Source of the DNA: Aegilops tauschii subsp. strangulata
Taxonomy: Eukaryota > Streptophyta > Magnoliopsida > Poales > Poaceae
Reading direction: 5' to 3'
Length of the DNA stretch: 64,000 nt
Assembly (NCBI RefSeq): GCF_002575655.3
Contig: NC_053039.3
Location: 377,991,633-378,055,632 of the forward strand
Made by a program: the position numbers and the translations under genes. The notes under the pieces are model-generated. The model had not been told where the DNA came from and did no database searches. It saw only the letters and a list, made by a program, of their open reading frames with translations. Shown piece after piece: positions 21,738 to 31,345 of the stretch; the stretch's first letter is position 1; the number at the start of each line of letters is the position of its first letter.

Positions 21738-22300
21738 CACTATGATCAGAGACCCTTCGAGAAACTGTGTGTGATGCAATAGTCGCAAACCGTGCTGTAT
21801 GAAAACCGTCAGAAATGATGCAAAACGTTTGCGATGGAGGATGCATCAAACACGGTTCAGATTTTAGTTGTGTGTGCGATTCAGGCCACACAATTAACCC
21901 GTTCGAACTGTTTGCGATAAGGCAGAACAACAGAAATAGGCAACCATATCAATGTGTGTGCGATATACGGCATACAGTTCGCTTCGATGAACCGTTTGCT
22001 ATTAGGGAGTGCAACATAAACGATTAGCCAGATCAAGGTGTGTGTGATATAGGGCATACGGTTCACTTGGACGAACTATTTTCGATTAGCGAACGCAACA
22101 GAAACAGTTTAACTTAACAAGATGTGTGTGATACGTGGCAAACAGCCGAATCGGATGAACTGTTTGTGATGAGAAATTACAACATAGACGGTTAAAACAG
22201 TTAGTTCGTGTGTGATTCTGTGTGTACAAATTTTTTTGAAATATGCAAACTAGTTGCTTGCGGTGGCTAGGAATATCGCACACGATGCGTCTGCGAGTAC
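21738..22300. repeat. CACTA-like subterminal region with 84-bp tandem repeats
   Basis: CACTATGATCAGAGACCC at 21738 is a candidate terminal repeat start. From 21870 a unit of 83-84 bp repeats about five times, with the anchor GTGTGTGCGAT (or GTGTGTGTGAT) at 21870, 21954, 22038, 22121 and 22205. Each unit continues with 'ggcatac...gttcg...gaactgtttgcgat...caacagaaac', with substitutions. Arrays of short motifs next to the ends, thought to be transposase binding sites, are characteristic of CACTA elements. I could not find a matching inverted terminus, so the boundary is tentative. Confidence 0.5.
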
Positions 22301-22619
22301 TCGTGTGCGATGATTAGTAAGTTACACATACGTTTCGTTATGTTAACACTTGTGTGATAAATAACTCGTGGCACCGGATACGGTATTCGGGTTGTGTGTG
22401 TGCTCCACTTAGTCTTCCCGCGCTCCAGCGAATGATTCCCGCGCTCCACCGAATGCTTCCCGCGCTCCACATGGATGAATTGTAAAATCCACGCCTATTC
22501 CCTCACCGGTTTCCCGCCACCAGCTAACGGCTTGCTGCATATAACCCAGGCGGCAACGCACCGCCGCGACACTCTGCGAAGATCTAGTCCTCACCCATCT
22601 ACCATTAGTTATTCCAAGC
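22301..22619. other. Non-coding link to captured ORF
   Basis: Continues the array text for a short distance, then has three near-repeats of 'cccgcgctccac(c/a)gaatg' at 22418-22470 (spacing about 24 bp) and becomes GC-richer ahead of the ORF at 22620. It may hold the 5' UTR or promoter of the captured gene; no TATA box is clear enough to call. Confidence 0.3.
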
Positions 22620-23072
22620 ATGCCAGGCAACAACCAAAGCTTCGACGTCGACGCCTACCTGCATTACATCTTCGGCGAGGAGAACGAGCCGGAGCAGGTC
22701 GGGGAGCAAGAGCTTCATCGGCCGGTGCAGGCACCATGGCCCATCGGCAGCGATATCGGTGTCACGGTCCTTGGGAGCACAATCGACATATTGCAGAGGA
22801 GGTGTGATGAGCAGTTTGCGATCCACTGTGCAAAAGATCCAGAGCTGCTCGGCGGCATGATCGACGACCCACCCGAAGAGCCGCCGTCACCAGTGCTCAT
22901 TGAGAGCCTGATGCCTCGCAAGGAATGGGCAGAGGACCTCTGCGATTCAGTCAAGATAAAGGTAGCCTACGGCTTCATCATTGGCCGCGGCGGCCATGTA
23001 AACCTCGATCCCGGTGATGTGGTGGCCAGGCTCGAGCGCATCCTTGGCGGAGTTGAGTCCCCGACGAAGTAG
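22620..23072 (+). CDS. Unknown acidic protein, probably carried by the CACTA-like element
   Basis: A 150-codon open frame in GC-rich, gene-like DNA, starting MPGNNQSFDVDAYLHYIFG. The protein is acidic in its first third (FGEENEPEQVGEQE) and has a Pro/Glu stretch (DDPPEEPPSPVLIE) near residues 80-95. I recognise no domain. It ends at a TAG, after which gene-like GC-rich sequence continues to about 23270, suggesting a lost reading frame or further exon. The flanking 84-bp CACTA-like array and a related 3' block at 30757-30835 suggest a captured host gene piece. Function not assigned. Confidence 0.4.
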   Translation: MPGNNQSFDVDAYLHYIFGEENEPEQVGEQELHRPVQAPWPIGSDIGVTVLGSTIDILQRRCDEQFAIHCAKDPELLGGMIDDPPEEPPSPVLIESLMPRKEWAEDLCDSVKIKVAYGFIIGRGGHVNLDPGDVVARLERILGGVESPTK

Positions 23073-23394
23073 AACATCGCCAACGTGATATCTTGAGGAT
23101 GCAGGTGATCGACGGAATTTGCTACCAGGCCAAAGACATGGAAATGGAGCGGTTCTGCGGAGTTGTCATGCGCGCGATTGCCTGCTGTCAAGCTCTTCTG
23201 GAAGAGGCCAAGCGACCCTAAGAGCCTCCCAGCGCTAGCAGCTCCGTAGGCGGAGGCGGGTCCGGACACTCGGAGTGAACGGCCGCAAGGGTGCTATGCT
23301 GATCATGGAGTCCGAGAAGACCATCGTCGTAAGGCCGCCAGCTCAGCCTTTTAGCTTATATTTTATTATAATTGTATGCATATGTAGGTCATGA

Positions 23395-23480
23395 GTGTTC
23401 TGGGCCTTGCCGCATTTGGCATTTTCAATTATCCTGAATATGTAGGACAATTATTAAGAATTATTAACATTTGCCATTGT
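23395..23480 (+). repeat. 3'-UTR-like block, copy 1
   Basis: 'gggccttgccgcatttggca' followed by 'ttttcaattatcctgaatat', then 'gtaggacaattatt' and 'ccattgtaa'. A close copy is at 30757-30835 after the coiled-coil ORF. Both sit downstream of GC-rich gene-like pieces, so they look like a shared 3' UTR. From 23481 to 23807 there is a small GC-rich burst and then nothing I recognise. Confidence 0.6.
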
Positions 23481-23807
23481 AACTTTGCCTGAACGGCGAG
23501 CAGAGCGCGCGCAGGGACGCCAGAGCAGATTGCGCCGCGGCCGCCTCAACGGCGAGCAACCATGTGGTCAACCTTCTGCCATCAATAAATTTTGACCTTG
23601 TTTCTCGTCACATTGCTGATTACAACGCAATAAGTATAATTGCAAATCTGTTCACACCAATCAAACTAATATGTGTTCACACTTAGCACCGGGCTAAAAA
23701 AACTAACCACTCAAAAATTACTTCACAGTTCCTCTCCTCATCACCCACAAAACTGGTTTTCTCTGTCAAGTCGTTCCGCCTTGACCGGTAGGAGGAGTTT
23801 AGGGTGG

Positions 23808-23812
23808 ACATA
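23808..23812 (+). repeat. Target-site duplication of Gypsy element, left
   Basis: ACATA before the 5' LTR; ACATC follows the 3' LTR at 30126-30130 (4 of 5 identical). Confidence 0.7.
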
Positions 23813-25370
23813 TGATATGTCTCCAACGTATCTATAATTCTTGATTGCATGCTATTATATTATCTGTTTTGGATGTTTAATGGGCTTTATTATGCACTTT
23901 TATATTATTTTTGGGACAAACCTACTAACCAAAGGCCTAGTGCAAATTATTGTTTTTTTTTGCCTATTTTAGTGTTTCGCAGAAAAGGAATATCAAACGG
24001 AATGAAACCTTCGGGAGAGTTATTTTTGGAACAAACGCAATCCAGGAGACTTGGAGTGGATGTCAAGGAAGCAACGAGGCGGCCACGAGGCAGGGAGGCG
24101 CGCCCAGGGGGGTAGGCGCGCCCCCCACCCTCGTGGGCCCCATCATGGCTCCATCGACCTACTTCCTTCGCCTATATATACTCATATACCCTGAAAACAT
24201 CCGAGAGCACCACGAAACCCTGTTTCCACCGCCGCAACCTTCTGTACCCGTGAGATCCCATCTTGGGGCCTTTTCCGGCGCTCCGCCGGAGGGGGAATCG
24301 ATCACGGAGGGCTTCTACATCAACACCATAGCCTCTCCGATGATGTGTGAGTAGTTTACCACAGACCTTCGGGTCCATAGTTATTAGCTAGATGGCTTCT
24401 TCTCTCTCTTGGAATCTCAACACAAAGTTCTCCTCGATTCTCTTGGAGATCTATTCGATGTAATTCTTTTTGCGGTGTGTTTGTCGAGATCCGATGAATT
24501 GTGGGTTTATGATCAAGATTATCTATGAACAATATTTGGTTCTTCTCTGAATTCTTATATGTATGATTTGATATCTTTGCAAGTCTCTTCGAATTATCAG
24601 TTTGGTTTGGCCTACTAGATTGATCTTTCTTGCAATGGGAGAAGTGCTTAGCTTTGGGTTCAATCTTGCAGGGTCCTTTCCCAGTGACAACAGGGGCAGC
24701 AAGGCACGTATTGTATTGTTGCCATCGAGGATAAGAAGATGGGGTTTATATCATATTGCTTGAGTTTATCCCTCTACATCATGTCATCTTGCCTAATGCG
24801 TTACTCTGTTCTTATGAACTTCATACTCTAGATGCATGCTGGATAGCGGTCGATGTGTGGAGTAATAGTAGTAGATGCAGAATCGTTTCGGTCTACTTGT
24901 CGCGGACGTGATGCCTATATACATGATCATGCCTAGATATTCTCATAACTATGCGCTTTTCTATCAATTGCTCGACAGTAATTTGTTCACCCACCATGGA
25001 TTATGCTATCTTGAGAGAAGCCACTAGTGAAATCTATGGCCCCCGGGTCTATTTTCCATTATATAAGTTTCCGATCTATTTTATTTTGCAATCTTTACTT
25101 TCCAATCTATATCATAAAAATACCAAAAATATTTATCTTATTATCTCTATCAGATCTCACTTTTGCAAGTGGCCGTGTAGGGATTGACAACCCCTTTATC
25201 GCGTTGGTTGCAAGGTTCTTATTTGTTTGTGCAGGTACAAGGCGACTTGCGTGTAACCTCCTACTGGATTGATACCTTGGTTCTCAAAAACTGAAGGAAA
25301 TACTTACGCTACTTTGCTCCATCACCCTTTCCTCTTCAAGGGAAAACCAACACATGCTCAAGAGGTAGCA
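23813..25370 (+). mobile_element. 5' LTR of gag-protease Gypsy element
   Basis: 1558 bp. TATA-like 'gcctatatatactcatatac' at 24171-24190, followed by 'aaaacatccgagagcaccac', gives a likely transcription start near 24200. Open frames across it (for example 23950-24354) recur in the 3' LTR and are not genes. Confidence 0.9.
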
Positions 25371-25380
25371 AGAAGGATTT

Positions 25381-25468
25381 CTAGCGCCGTTGCCGGGGAG
25401 GCTTACGCCAAGTCAAGTCAAGATTTGATCTCCCAGCAACTAGCCATTTCTGGCGCCGTTGCCGGGCA
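25381..25468 (+). promoter_or_regulatory. Primer-binding site, present twice
   Basis: TAGCGCCGTTGCCGGGGAGG lies 11 bp after the LTR (25382) and TGGCGCCGTTGCCGGGCA recurs at 25451-25468, 69 bp later. Both match the 3' end complement of plant tRNA-Asp as known for Athila-type elements. The first copy has TA for TG, so the second may be the better primer site. Confidence 0.75.
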
Positions 25469-25656
25469 GATCTACGCACAAGTCAAGACATACCAAGTAC
25501 CCATCACAAACTCTTGTCCCTCACATTACATTATTTTTCATTTGCCTCTCGTTTTCCTCTCCCCCATTTCACCTTTGCCGTTTTATTCACCCTCTTTTTC
25601 CGTTCGTCTCTTTTCGCTTGCTTCTTGTATGCTTGTGTGTTGGATTGTTTGTTACG

Positions 25657-27306
25657 ATGGCTCAAGACAATACTAAATTGTGTGACTTTTCCAAAGCAAC
25701 AACAATGATTTTCTTTGCACTCCGATTGCTCCTATTACCGATGCTGAATGTTGTGAAATTAATGCTGCTTTGTTGAATCTTGTCATGAAAGATCAATTCT
25801 CTGGCCTTCCTAGTGAAGATGCCGCTACTCATATAAACAACTTTGTTGATTTGTGCTATATGCAAAAGAAGAAAGATGTGGATAATGATATTGTTAAATT
25901 GAAGCTATTTTCGTTTTCGCTTAGAGATCGTGCTAAAACTTGGTTTTCGTCTTTGTCTAAAAATAGTATTGATTCATGGAATAAGTGCAAAGATGCTTTT
26001 ATCTCTAAGTACTTTCCTCCCACTAAGATCATCTCTCTTAGAAACGATATTACGAATTTTAAGCAACTTGATCATGAGCATGTTGCACAAGCTTGGGAGA
26101 GGATGAAATTAATGATACGTAATTGCCCTACACATGGTTTGAATTTATGGATGATTATACAAAAAAATTATGCCGGATTGAATTTTGCTTCTAGAAATCT
26201 TTTAGATTCGGCCGCGGGAAGCACTTTTATGGAAATCAATTTAGGATAAGCTACTAAACTCCTAGATAATATTATGGTTAATTATTCTCAATGGCACACC
26301 GAAAAATCTACTAGTAAAAAGGTTCACGCGATAGAAGAGATTAATGTCTTGAGTGGAAAGATGGATGAACTTATGAAGTTGTTTGCTAATAAGAGTGTTT
26401 CTTATGATCGTAATGATATGCCTTTGTCTACTTTAATTGAGAATAATAATGAATCTATGGATGTGAATTTTGTTGGTAGGAATAATTTTGGTAACAACGC
26501 GTATAGAGGAAACTTTAATCCTAGGCCATTTCCTAGTAGTTCCTCTAATAATTATGGTAATTCCTACAACAACTCTTATGGAAATTTTTAATAAGATACC
26601 CTCTTATTTTGAGACTAGTGTTAAAGAATTTATGATTTCGCAAAAGAATTTCAATGCTTTGCTTGAAGAAAAATTGCCTAAGATTGATGAGTTGGCTATG
26701 AACGTGGATAGAATTTCTCTTGATGTTGATGCTTTGAAACTTAGATCTATTTCACCTAAGCATGATATCAATGAGTCTCTCAAAGCTATGAGAATTTCCA
26801 TTGATGAGTGCAAAGAAAGAACCGCTAGGATGCGTGCAAAAAAGGATTGCTTTATGAAAGCGTGTTCTTCTAGTTTTCATGATAATAAGGATGAAGATCT
26901 AAAAGTGATTGATGTGTCTCCTATTAAATCTTTGTTTTGCAATATGAATCTTGATAATGATGGGACTGGAGATGAGTCAACTTTAGTTAAAAGGCGTCCC
27001 AATAATTCGGAGTTTTTAGATTTCGATGCAAAAATTGGTAAAAGTGGGATTGAAGAGGTCAAAACTTTACATAGCAATGAACCCACTATTTTGGATTTCA
27101 AGGAATTTAATTATGATAATTGCTCTTTGATAGATTGTATTTCCTTGTTGCAATCCGTGTTAAATTCTCCTCATGCTTATAGTCAAAATAAAGCTTTTAC
27201 CAAACATATCGTTGATGCTTTAATGCAATCTTATGAAGAAAAACTTGAATTAGAAGTTTCTATCCCTAGAAAACTTTATGATGAGTGGGAACCTACTAAA
27301 GATTAA
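25657..27306 (+). pseudogene. Gypsy gag, frameshifted
   Basis: Starts MAQDNTKLCDFSKATT at 25657, then shifts frame near 25700-25770. The Retrotrans_gag core follows: DQFSGLPSEDAATHINNFVD, KLKLFSFSLRDRAKTWFSSL, WNKCKDAFISKYFPP and FKQLDHEHVAQAWERMKL. A stop at 26247-26249 and a frame change near 26590 break the rest, which contains an Asn-rich stretch (NNFGNNAYRGNF) and then a helical, Lys/Asp/Glu-rich tail (FNALLEEKLPKIDELAMNVD onward) to 27306. No zinc knuckle is visible, as in many Athila-like gags. It would form the particle, but this copy cannot. Confidence 0.85.
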
Positions 27307-27730
27307 AGATCATGAATGCTATGCTTTGTGTGATTTGGGTGCTAGTGTTTCCACGATTCCAAAAACTTTATGTGATGTGTTAGGTTTTCGTGAATTTGAT
27401 GATTGTTCTTTAAACTTGCATCTTGCGGATTCCACCATTAAGAAACCTATGGGAAGGATTAATGATGTTCTTATTGTTGCAAATAGGAATTATGTGCCCG
27501 TAGATTTTATTGTTCTTGATATAGATTGCAATCCTACATGTCCTATTATTCTTGGTAGACCTTTCCTTAGAACGATTGGTGCAATTATTGATATGAAGGA
27601 AGGGAATATTAGATTCCAATTTCCATTAAGGAAAGGCATGGAACACTTTCCTAGAAAGAAAATTAAATTACCTTATGAATCTATTATGAGAGCCACTTAT
27701 GGATTGCACACCGAAGATGATGATACCTAG
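27278..27730 (+). pseudogene. Gypsy aspartic protease domain
   Basis: The frame shows the retropepsin-like sequence ALCDLGASVSTIPKTLCDVL with the catalytic Asp, then HLADSTIKKPMGRINDVLI and CPIILGRPFLRTIGAIIDM, the second conserved block (ILGRPFL). It ends TYGLHTEDDDT at a stop. It overlaps the end of the gag frame in a different phase, meaning a frameshift lies near 27280-27305. The protease would cleave the polyprotein. No RT follows, which is the defining loss in this element. Confidence 0.85.
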
Positions 27731-28557
27731 ATCTATTCTTGTTTTTATGCCTAGCTAGGGGCGTTAAACGATAGCGCTTGTTGGGAGGCAACCCAATTTT
27801 ATTTTTGTTTCTTGCTTTTTGTTTCTGTTTAGTAATAAATAATTGATCTAGCCTCTGGTTATATGTGGTTTTATGTTTTAATTAGTGTTTGTGCCAAGTA
27901 AAATCTATAGGATCTTCTTGGGTGATAATTATTTGATCTTCCTGAAAAAGACAGAAACTTCCATACACCCACTTAGTTTCTTTTGTTGAGCTTTCGTACA
28001 CTTATAGCTCTAGTGCATCCGTTGCATGGGAATCCCTACTCACTCACATTGATATCTATTGATGGGCATCTCCATAGCCCGTTGATACGCCTAGTTGATG
28101 TGAGACTATCTTCTTCTTTTTGTCTTCTCGACAACCACCCTTCTATTCCACATTTAGTGCTAGTTCCATGGCTCACACTCATGTATTGCGTGAAGATTGA
28201 AAAAGTTTGAGAACATCAAAAGTATGAAACAATTGCTTGGCTTGTCATCGGGGTTGTTCATCATTTAAATATTTTGTGTGATGAAGATAGAGCATAGCTA
28301 GACTATATGATTTTGTAGGGATAACTTTCTTTGGCCATGTTATTTTGAGAAGACATGATTGCTTTGTTAGTATGCTTGAAGTATTATTATTTTTATGTAA
28401 ATATTAAACATTTATCTTGAATCTTTCGGATCTAAACATTCATGCCACAATAAAGAAAATTACATTGAGAATTATGCTAGGTAGCATTTCACATCAAAAA
28501 TTCTGTTTTTATCATTTACCTACTCGTGGACGAGCAGGAATTAAGCTTGGGGATGCT
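27731..28557 (+). other. Gypsy 3' non-coding internal region and polypurine tract
   Basis: Starts with a block (27750-27950) that is about 90% identical to 45165-45375 in the second Gypsy-like element, including GCGTTAAACGATAGCGCTTG and TTGGGAGGCAACCCA, which can pair GGGAGGC/GCAACCC in part. A second shared block (about 27965-28557 vs 47375-47963) ends 'ttaagcttggggatgc', the likely polypurine tract. A stretch of about 2 kb present in the other element between the blocks is missing here. Confidence 0.75.
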
Positions 28558-30125
28558 TGATACGTCTCCAACGTATCTATAATTTTTGATTGTTCCATGC
28601 TATTATATTATCTGTTTTGGATGTTTAATGGGCTTTATTATGCACTTTTATATTATTTTTGGGACTAACCTACTAACCAAAGGCCCAGTGCAAATTGCTG
28701 TTTTTTTGCCTATTTCAGTGTTTCGCAGAAAAGGAATATCAAACGGAATCCAAACAGAATGAAACCTTCGGGAGAGTTATTTTTGGAACAAACGCAATCC
28801 AGGAGACTTGGAGTGGACGTCAAGGAAGCAACGAGGCGGCCACGAGGCAGGGAGGCGCGCCCAGGGGGGTAGGCGCGCCCCCACCCTCATGGGCCCCTCG
28901 TGGCTCCACCGACCTACTTCCTTCGCCTATATATACTCATATACCCCGAAAACATCCGAGAGCACCACGAAACCCTATTTCCACCGCCGCAACCTTCTGT
29001 ACCCGTGAGATCCCATCTTGGGGCCTTTTCCGGCGCTCCGCCGGAGGGGGAATCGATCACAGAGGGCTTCTACATCAACACCATAGCCTCTCCAATGATG
29101 TGTGAGTAGTTTACCACAGACCTTCGGGTCCATAGTTATTAGCTAGATGGCTTCTTCTCTCTCTTTGGATCTCAATACAAAGTTCTCCTCGATTCTCTTG
29201 GAGATCTACTCGATGTAATTCTTTTTGCGGTGTGTTTGTCGAGATCCGATGAATTGTGGGTTTATGATCAAGATTATCTAGGAACAATATTTGGTTCTTC
29301 TCTGAATTATTATATGTATGATTTGATATCTTTGCAAGTCTCTCCGAATTATCAGTTTGGTTTGGCCTACTAGATTGATCTTTCTTGCAATGGGAGAAGT
29401 GCTTAGCTTTGGGTTCAATCTTGCGGTATCCTTTCCCAGTGACAGCAGGGGCAGCAAGGCACGTATTGTATTGTTGCCATCAAGGATAAAAAGATGGGGT
29501 TTATATCATATTGCTTGAGTTTATCCCTCTACATCATGTCATCTTGCCTAATGCGTTACTCTGTTCTTATGAACTTAATACTCTAGATGCATGCTGGATA
29601 GCGGTCGATGTGTGGAGTAATAGTAGTTGATGCAGAATCGTTTCGGTCTACTTGTCACGGACGTGATGCCTATATACATGATCATGCCTAGATATTCTCA
29701 TAACTATGCGCTTTTCTATCAATTGCTCGACAGTAATTTGTTCACCCACCGTAGATTATGCTATCTTGAGAGAAGCCACTAGTGAAACCTATGGCCCCCG
29801 AGTCTATTTTCCATTATATAAGTTTTCGATCTATTTTATTTTGCAATCTTTACTTTCCAATCTATATCATAAAAATACCAAAAATATTTATCTTATTATA
29901 TCTATCAGATCTCACTTTTGCAAGTGGCCGTGAAGGGATTGACAACCCCTTTATCGCGTTGGTTGCAAGGTTCTTATTTGTTTGTGCAGGTAGAAGGCGA
30001 CTTGCGTGTAACCTCCTACTGGATTGATACCTTGGTTCTCAAAAACTGAGGGAAATACTTACGCTACTTTGCTGCATCACCCTTTCCTCTTCAGGGGAAA
30101 ACCAACGCATGCTCAAGAGGTAGCA
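28558..30125 (+). mobile_element. 3' LTR of gag-protease Gypsy element
   Basis: 1568 bp, aligned end to end with the 5' LTR with scattered substitutions and a few small indels (for example 'ttc' near 28594). Ends GAGGTAGCA at 30125. Confidence 0.9.
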
Positions 30126-30130
30126 ACATC

Positions 30131-30692
30131 TAACCAGGCAGCAATGACCAAGGCCGCGGAAGCACTAGAGAGGTCCCGCTGCGAAGCCGCAGCCACAACA
30201 GAGATGTCCCGGCGCGCCGCGGAGCCCTCGAACGAGCTCTCACAGGCACGCGAGGGCTCTCACAAGCGCATTCGCGGCATCGGCCATCGCGACGAGTCGG
30301 CATTCCTGAAGTCCTTCTCCGGCGACGACGACATTCTCACTGGCGTCACTACGCAGCAGGAGCTGGTCGACGGCTTGATGAAGCTGCTCAAGATCAGCGA
30401 TGCCTCGGTTGACAAGGTGACCGGCCTCGTCGAGCAACTCATGGATGACAATGCGAAGCTCCTCAAGTTGGTCGCCGAGAAGGAGGAGGAGGCCGCCGGC
30501 AGGAAGTTGTTGTATGAGCAGAGCAGTGCCTTGGAGATGACGCTGAAAGCGGTCGTCGAGGAACTGACGGGTGGCTTGAGGAAGCTCTGTATCTAGCGCG
30601 AGCAGGAGGTGGAGGAATCCGTGGCTGCTTTCAAGCAAATTCGTGAGGAATTGAAGAAGGAGCTGCAGGATTTCGCCGCCCGGCGAACCATC
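30131..30692 (+). pseudogene. Captured coiled-coil gene fragment
   Basis: GC-rich, gene-like DNA directly after the Gypsy 3' LTR. The frame reads AAMTKAAEALERSRCEAAAT, then GHRDESAFLKSFSGDDDIL, QQELVDGLMKLLKIS, KVTGLVEQLMDDNAKLLKLV and KEEEAAGRKLLYEQ, rich in Ala/Glu/Lys/Leu with heptad-like spacing, so a coiled coil is likely. A TAG at 30594-30596 interrupts; the same frame continues EQEVEESVAAFKQIREELKK and ends RRTIDE at a TAG (30698-30700 region). No ATG of its own is visible; the N terminus lay before the Gypsy insertion. It shares its 3' UTR block with the gene piece at 22620. Function unknown. Confidence 0.5.
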
Positions 30693-30756
30693 GATGAGTA
30701 GAGGCAGTAGCGACCCAGATCGTTGTGTGCAATTTCCTTCTTCTCTTGCCCCCGTG

Positions 30757-30835
30757 TCTTCCGGGCTTTGCCGCATGTGGCATTTTAAATTATCCGTAAT
30801 ATGTAAGACAATTATTATGTGCGCCATTGTAAATT
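30757..30835 (+). repeat. 3'-UTR-like block, copy 2
   Basis: 'gggctttgccgcatgtggca' then 'ttttaaattatccgtaatat' and 'gtaagacaattatt...gccattgtaa', matching 23395-23480. It follows the coiled-coil fragment. A partial further repeat of 'gtcgtattatccgttgcc' lies at 30838-30887. Confidence 0.6.
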
Positions 30836-31090
30836 TGTCGTCGTATTATCCGTTGCCATTTTATTTGTGGTCGTATTATCCGTTGCCCTATGTGGCAATT
30901 TAAATTAGGGTAGAATACTAGTTGAAAACACGAACAAAGCAAATGCTGCCATGGGATCACAAGCGAACACCCTCCGTCCAGGTGCTTTAATTAACCCATT
31001 AATGGAGAAGTTGTGAGCGAGGCGGGCGGCGGCTGGTGCATGGAGGTTAAAGAGCTCGCTTCCTGGTGAGCATGGGCGGCCTTGCTGATC

Positions 31091-31198
31091 GCACGTGTCC
31101 CGTCGAGCCTGCGAGGTGGACAGGATGCACGCGTCCCGTCGAGCCTGCGCGGCGGACTGCTCGCACGCGTCCCGTCGATCCTGCACGGCGGACTTCTC
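31091..31198 (+). repeat. 36-bp minisatellite, three units
   Basis: Units start GCACG(T/C)GTCCCGTCGAGCCT at 31091, 31127 and 31163, period 36, GC-rich. Being a multiple of three it keeps frames open on both strands (a 12-residue repeat such as ARVPSSLRGGQD), which explains the Arg/Pro-rich ORFs here; I do not call a gene. Confidence 0.8.
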
Positions 31199-31345
31199 GC
31201 GCTCGTCCGTCTAATCAAACAGCTGCACGCACGCCACCGAGTATGGTTAAATTTCGAGATGGTAAATATAATACAACCGTTTGCGATACTAACGTGTCAG
31301 CTTTTTGTTTCAAAAAGGACTTTGTTGGCTACTAATGTGTGCGCC

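Larger units (their letters stand above)
23813..30125 (+). mobile_element. Gypsy-type LTR element with gag and protease only
   Basis: A complete 6.3-kb element: 5' LTR 23813-25370, internal region 25371-28557, 3' LTR 28558-30125. LTRs open TGATA(T/C)GTCTCCAACGTATC and close GAGGTAGCA. The primer-binding site matches the tRNA-Asp type used by Athila-like Gypsy elements. Coding is limited to gag and an aspartic protease; RT, RNase H and integrase are absent, so it depends on an autonomous relative. It inserted between two captured gene pieces of the CACTA-like region. The LTRs differ at a few per cent of sites by eye, so it looks older than the minus-strand Copia copy. Confidence 0.9.

Noticed and set aside
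23950..24354. 134-codon frame, repeated at 28695-29105
   Set aside because: It lies in both LTRs of the Gypsy element and covers promoter and leader text; no protein domain.
30240..30827. 195-codon minus-strand frame
   Set aside because: Antisense to the coiled-coil gene piece, with a Leu-rich composition that mirrors Lys/Glu/Leu codons on the other strand.
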